This document shows, one piece after another, positions 59,141 to 64,000 of a stretch of 64,000 nt of DNA (position 1 is its first letter; each line of letters opens with the position of its first letter). The stretch comes from Dryomyza anilis (lineage: Eukaryota; Arthropoda; Insecta; Diptera; Dryomyzidae). A program made the position numbers and the translations under genes. Location: NCBI GenBank assembly GCA_951804985.1, contig OX638131.1, positions 105,668,464-105,732,463 of the forward strand, given 5' to 3'. A model generated the notes under the pieces. That model did no database searches. It was not told where the DNA came from and worked only from the letters and a program-made list of their open reading frames with translations.

Positions 59141-60380
59141 ATTTTGATTAAATTAAGACTTAAAAACAAAGCAAAAAAAAAAAAATGAAACTATTTAAAA
59201 ATAACAACAAAAAAAATAGTAAACCTTACAAAACATGTTTAAACATCTTTTCGAAAAATTCTTTGCTGTAGAAGACGCGCGCGCAAAAAATTGTTCAGGT
59301 TCAGGAAGTGAAAGAAAAAATTTGCTGCAGCCAAACGTTTTAAAAAGTAGGTGGAGATTAATCAAAATGTAGTTAAAAGCTGGTACGTGCCGGTGATCTG
59401 CGGCGAAAACTAGATAAACACAAGCCGCATTTTGCGGTATTCGACGGTTCAGTATTTTTTTCAATGTTTTTGTTTATTTTCATTTATGAATAGGTAAGTA
59501 CAATGCGGTATTGAGCAACTAGAAATTTTTAGGAATTTATATTTTTTGTTAGCAGGTTTAATGTGTGGTTAAATCAGCGGTAAACCTTAACTAAGGGGCG
59601 TGTGTATTAAAACTAATTAAATTTATTAAAAATTAAGTGGTCTTTTGCGACACAACACAAGGGCATGATCAAAGGTCTTGTAGGAAAGATAAATTATTAT
59701 CGCTTTTAATTATAACTATGCAAACGTGCTTAATTATGATTTGAAATTTGGATTATTAAGTATAATGCAGGGTACTTCAATGGGGGCTAGGAATTTTTTT
59801 TTGTTCAGAACAAATAATTTCTTGAATTGTGTGTTTTTATACATGTCTAAACTTACTCTTAGATATCAGTTTAAGTAAATAAGTATTGTTGTAACATACC
59901 TGAAAAGAAAGCAAAAATAAAGCATTAGCAAATTTCATAATGATTTTAAGTAAAAAAAAGAACTAAACTAAATATATAAAAGGATTTTTTATTTTAATTT
60001 CAAATACGAATAGTGTAGGTATAGCCAAATTTTATTTTAAATTTTTGTTTATTTTCTTTCGTTTCAGGAACCATACATCATAAGCATTACAACGTAAGAA
60101 CTTCAATTCGATTATCGATTAAATGTACTAAATATGTTAACTTTTAGATAACTTTTCAAATCACGAGTACCTGAAAAGTAAAAGGGCTAGATTTATTAAA
60201 GCACCAAAATTAAATTATTTTGTTATCAACGCTGTCTGATATTGAAAATCGGCATCGGTTGATTGTGACTTATGACCCAAGCACGTATTTTCAGATAATA
60301 TATACATACAGAAAACTGATTTGTTGCAGCAACCAACTAAATTACCCTACCGAATTATTAAGTTGCGGAAACTTGCTGAT
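59141..60380. other. No supported gene
   Basis: A GC-richer patch at 59230-59460 contains an 89-codon minus frame without a recognisable domain. The rest is AT-rich. The plus frame 60220-60408 runs into the hairpin array. Confidence 0.4.
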
Positions 60381-60381
60381 T

Positions 60382-60495
60382 AGGAGGTTGTACCAACCTC
60401 CTACTTAGCAAGCAGGAGGTTGTGCCAACCTCCTATTCAGCAATCAAGAGGTTGTTTAAACCTCCAAGTCAGCAAGCATGACGAAACCTCCAATT
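60382..60495. repeat. Array of hairpins, 32-bp period
   Basis: AGGAGGTTG and CAACCTCCT flank a 3-nt centre at 60382-60402 and again at 60414-60434. A looser dyad (AGAGGTTG..AAACCTC) occurs at 60446-60465, then a half unit AAACCTCC near 60484. Units are separated by CAGCAA/TAGCAAGC spacers. Confidence 0.88.
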
Positions 60496-60917
60496 GAAAT
60501 TTTATTTCAAGAATATTTTTTTACTTATTTATGTAAAGTTTTCTATATATATTTTTGATTTACGCACATAATTTAAAAATATATATCTATTAATTCTTTT
60601 TCTCTGAAAAATAAAAACATTATGAAAACACATTTAATATTTTATTTCATCATAATTCAACAAAATAAAAAAACTATTTATAATGCCACATATGGTCACA
60701 TATTTTTATTCATTAATTATTTTATTAATATTTATATATTTATTTCGCATTTTTACTTAATTAATGAATTTCCTATTGTTTGCTACCATGAGGTTACGAC
60801 AACAGAACGTGCAGTTGCGCGGACTAACATTTCGGTTAGAGTAAAAAATGGTATGTTCATTTTAATGACATGAGGTTACAAAAAATGTATTTAGGTTGCA
60901 ACACTGAAACATTGGTT
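60496..60917. other. Gene-free AT-rich stretch
   Basis: The plus frame 60622-60873 is F/I/Y-rich without a domain. Nothing else is seen. Confidence 0.4.
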
Positions 60918-61245
60918 CACACAGAAAAATCATCTTTTGGCATGAGGTTGAAAGAATGAAAAAGTTAGATGTACCAACTAACTTCATTCGGTAAAATCGA
61001 ATGGTTTACACATTTGCTGGTGGAACTGTGATGTTAGCCTATACACATGAATATTAGTCTATACACACTCCGAATGTTTCTAAATCTGTACTAAACTGTG
61101 CTAAAACAGTTCGAAATTGGTTGCTGTACAAACTACAACTTTTTTATTTTGACAATAACAACCGACTAAGCGGTTGAGAGAACCGAATAAGTTGGTTGGG
61201 GAAAGAGTTGGTTGGCGCAACAAATCTCTATTTAGTCGAATATTT
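60918..61245 (+). mobile_element. MITE copy, GGTTGAGAGAACCGAATAA family (most complete)
   Basis: It runs from CACACAGAAAAATCATCTTT through GGCATGAGGTTGAAAGAATG, CCAACTAACTTCATTCGG, AGCCTATACACATG, ACAGTTCGAAATTGGTTGCT and CCGACTAAGCGGTTGAGAG to GGTTGGCGCAACAAATCTC. It is about 328 bp with no ORF. The internal CGGTT-GAGAG-AACCG forms a small hairpin. Confidence 0.85.
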
Positions 61246-61462
61246 CTCAAAAACACTAGATAATAGGAGAAAACTGAGTATGCAATAAAAATAAGCATAC
61301 TTTAAATATTAAGTAATGATAACTACAGAATACAGGCATTACAATTTTTTTTTGAAAATTGATTATATTAATGAGTATCAAAATTAAGTTTTTATGGCCT
61401 ATTTCAATTAGAAAAAAGTTAGTAGTTTTGATAGTTAGTTTGGATTATGCTCCAGATAATTA
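61246..61462. other. Short gene-free spacer
   Basis: AT-rich spacer between the MITE and SINE copy 3. Nothing recognised. Confidence 0.4.
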
Positions 61463-61475
61463 TAAGTATTAAATA

Positions 61476-62012
61476 ATAATAATAGTTTGGCACTACAGTC
61501 ACTACAGTCTTATAAGCAATTAGGCCGAGCTCCCTCACCATTTTGAGCTGTGCGTGTTATATTTGTACTCAAAGTGGTGGGACCTACAGTTTATTGCCGA
61601 ATCCGAACGGCGGGTGAGAGCTTTTCATAGGCAATATTTTACTCTCGAAGGTTTGCCATTTACTGCCGAGATGTAGCGCGGTATAGAAAAATGTTTCTAC
61701 ACCCAGAAAAAAATACTATATAAATAATAGTTTTCTACTATTTAAAATAGTCAATAGGATAAATTATTATTTTAATCGGAAAATACCATTAAATACTAGA
61801 AAATACCATGACATTTCCATTGAGTTCATATGAAAAGATTTATTTTTTGTATACTATTAAATCAATAATTGTCCTATTGACCAATTTTAATGGTATTTGA
61901 GGGAATTTTTTTCTGGGTGTATGATAAGATGTTGTTAGCCCCAGTCCAGACTTGAACCGGGGATCTTTCGGCTCGCAGTCCAACGCACTAACCACTGAGC
62001 TACCGCGGCTAC
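61476..62012 (-). mobile_element. tRNA-derived SINE, copy 3, interrupted by a MITE
   Basis: The same minus-strand SINE as copies 1 and 2, flanked by a perfect 13-bp target duplication TAAGTATTAAATA (61463-61475 and 62013-62025). The head at 62012 reads GTAGCCGCGGTAGCTCAGTGG and the B-box is GGTTCAAGTCT. An ATT-type tail lies at 61476-61483. It contains the TA-flanked MITE 61700-61919. Without the MITE it is about 315 bp. Confidence 0.9.
61700..61919. mobile_element. TA-flanked MITE with CACCCAGAAAAAAA ends, copy 2 (nested)
   Basis: 220 bp, the reverse complement of 41052-41262 with few differences, bounded by TA (61698-61699 and 61920-61921). It is inserted in the SINE body, so it is younger than that SINE insertion. 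Confidence 0.9.
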
Positions 62013-62025
62013 TAAGTATTAAATA

Positions 62026-64000
62026 CTAAATGATAAAAAAAAATTCTAAAAAAAATCAGATTTTCCGAGTTTAAAACCAATTATCTTAAAAATTTGTTGG
62101 CATATTAGCATTCATTAGTATATTAAAATTAGCCTAAACAATTAAAAGAAAAATTCCGTTAAAGGTTTTTTGTTATACTATTTTTCTACAGAACTTTATT
62201 TTTTTTTATTTTAAGTGGTATGTGAGAACGGCCTAAAAAACGTTTGCAATTCTCCCAAAAACGTTATGTTATAGATAAAAACTGAATATGTAGTGAAACT
62301 CAGCATCAGCGTATTATATAGAATTAATGTATGGGATTTCCATGGCACCAATCCCGTTGGGTAGTGTAGTTCACAGACCTATTTTCTTATCAATCTCTTT
62401 TTCAAATTAAGGAAAACTATTAACTATTACATTTTCTAAACATATTTACTTAAACGCCTACTGAAAACCCTATTAAGTAGATAGGTACTTAAAAAGTCTT
62501 AAGTACTACAAAATAAAGATAAATCTTAAAGTGAACCCCGAAAAACCTGTACAATCATCAGCATCATATTAATAAAACTAATGATGCATGTGAAAAGTTT
62601 GTATCTTGATGTTCGAAAACTGATGCATCATTAGTTGCTACACAAGCAACAGCAATAGCAGATTACACAATACAAATTCCACGCGCTTTTCCAAACCGTA
62701 TCTAGAACGCAGCTAACATGGTACAAGAAGCCACTAAGATTACCAAACTATCTGCCATACTACCATGTACTACCACATATTTTGGTCCGAGAGCATATGG
62801 AACTCGTTGCAAAACCACGTACCAAACATGAACCATTTCAAGTTCAGCCAGTAACCAAGTACCGAACTAAAATAAAAATAAAAAAAAAAACACAAAAAAC
62901 ATTAACAAAACAAAAGAAACTAGAAGCTCTTCTATGCACTAACTTAGCTGACTGAGTGACTGACGGCCAGCCGGCCAACCTGCTTGCCTTCCTTTCAGCC
63001 TCACCGAATGTCGGACGGAATGACTGACATCATAGATGCTGCTGCTGCATCCAAATAAAACATCTTCAAACATTGCACCAACATCTGAGTAACAAACAGC
63101 CACCGAACAATACAAGTACATCATATATATATAATATGCTATACTATAATAGTACTATATATATATGTAAAGCCATTAAGGTACCTGAGCATAATCAGGA
63201 AGTAATTTTCATTCTATGAAGCATGTGTCGGGCTTTCGGTCGGTCTGTCTGTCTGTCTGTCTATCGTTCGATGCATTGTGTGTTGTATATGTTGCTGCTG
63301 CTGTTCATCTCGTTCACATCTACATAATTCATAGCGCGCTTTTGTGATTTGTGATGGAAACGCACACACGAATATATTACAAGAGCGATCTCCCTACTAC
63401 ATGTGGAAAAGCCGGTAATACCGATCATGTCTCAGTTGCTATTGCTGCTGCTACAGCTACTGATGATGGACTACCGACATTTGCTATAGTGCAGATGAAA
63501 CGTTAAAGATACTTGTGAAGCAGTTTAAATTGTTTCATTAAATTGTTTATGTTCTATATGTGCCGAAGAATATTTATAATTTTAGCAAAAAAAAAAAAAA
63601 CTTTTTGAGAAAATAAACGATTGAAAAGTTACACATTTTTAGGTTTTAAGGTATTTAAGCTTAAGTTTAACAAAACTGGAATCTATTTAAAACCGTGCTT
63701 ATAACAATTTAAACATTAATTTTAATATTTTTATAATGAAATGTCCATAATGAAAAATCGAAAAATACTGTAAAGAAAAATGTGGGCGGATCACACTTTT
63801 TTTTTGAAAACATTTTTTAGGTGTTTTAGTTAATAAAAAAAAATATCAAATAAAAAATGTTTAATTTTGCACCCAGTTTAAGATACAGGGTGTTTAAGAA
63901 ATGCATATTACTGAAATAACCTAGCCAACTATATTGGCTATTAAGTATAATCTATTGATAAATGTATATCTGTTTTTAACTCATGCTTTCGACAATTAAA
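62026..64000. other. No supported gene
   Basis: The stretch includes a dispersed-repeat fragment (62230-62390), a TA-rich run (63123-63168), a GTCT microsatellite (about 63244-63262) and GCT trinucleotide runs near 63037 and 63290. A GC-richer stretch at 62640-63480 shows no recognisable exon on either strand. The minus frame at 62939-63124 has no domain. Confidence 0.4.

Overview
The window is AT-rich, intron-rich dipteran nuclear DNA. The evidence is dipteran short introns (54-66 nt), a spliced Adhr gene very close to the Drosophila protein, exons of outspread (osp), and DINE-1/Helentron-type elements with GTCY microsatellites. A schizophoran fly with a repeat-rich genome fits best. I cannot name a species.

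Layout. Minus strand: two certain osp exons (34973-35038 and 26317-26998) together encode most of a PH domain of the outspread/MPRIP type, followed by an acidic tail. A phase-compatible candidate osp exon lies at 17716-17788, and a weaker one at 14684-14759. Plus strand: an Adh-family short-chain dehydrogenase (51581-52402) and Adhr (54824-55731) lie in tandem upstream of the osp PH exon. I found no osp exon between 35 and 64 kb. The SDR pair therefore appears nested, antisense, in a large osp intron, which is the arrangement known from Drosophila Adh-Adhr-osp.

Nearly everything else is intronic or intergenic repeat. There are five blocks of one 19-bp satellite family (about 6.7-8.0, 15.3-16.4, 33.4-34.9, 47.5-51.2 and 52.4-53.6 kb). 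There is a non-autonomous hAT-like element with an 8-bp target duplication (8048-11008), three copies of a tRNA-derived SINE with clear target duplications, and four Helentron/DINE-1-like elements. Several MITE families are present, two of them with TA duplications and one nested in a SINE. A 3.8-kb inverted-repeat structure (30376-34217) has one arm interrupted by a SINE and the other arm preserving the empty site. Long tandem duplications and pyrimidine microsatellites fill much of the remainder.

Working together: Adhr looks intact, with its conserved introns and SDR catalytic residues. The upstream Adh-like paralogue keeps the Ser-Tyr-Lys catalytic set but has lost the second Adh intron and the conserved NPG segment. 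The two genes are separated by 2.4 kb of repeats instead of the few hundred bases seen in Drosophila. No bacterial-type system, CRISPR array or canonical tRNA/rRNA gene is present.
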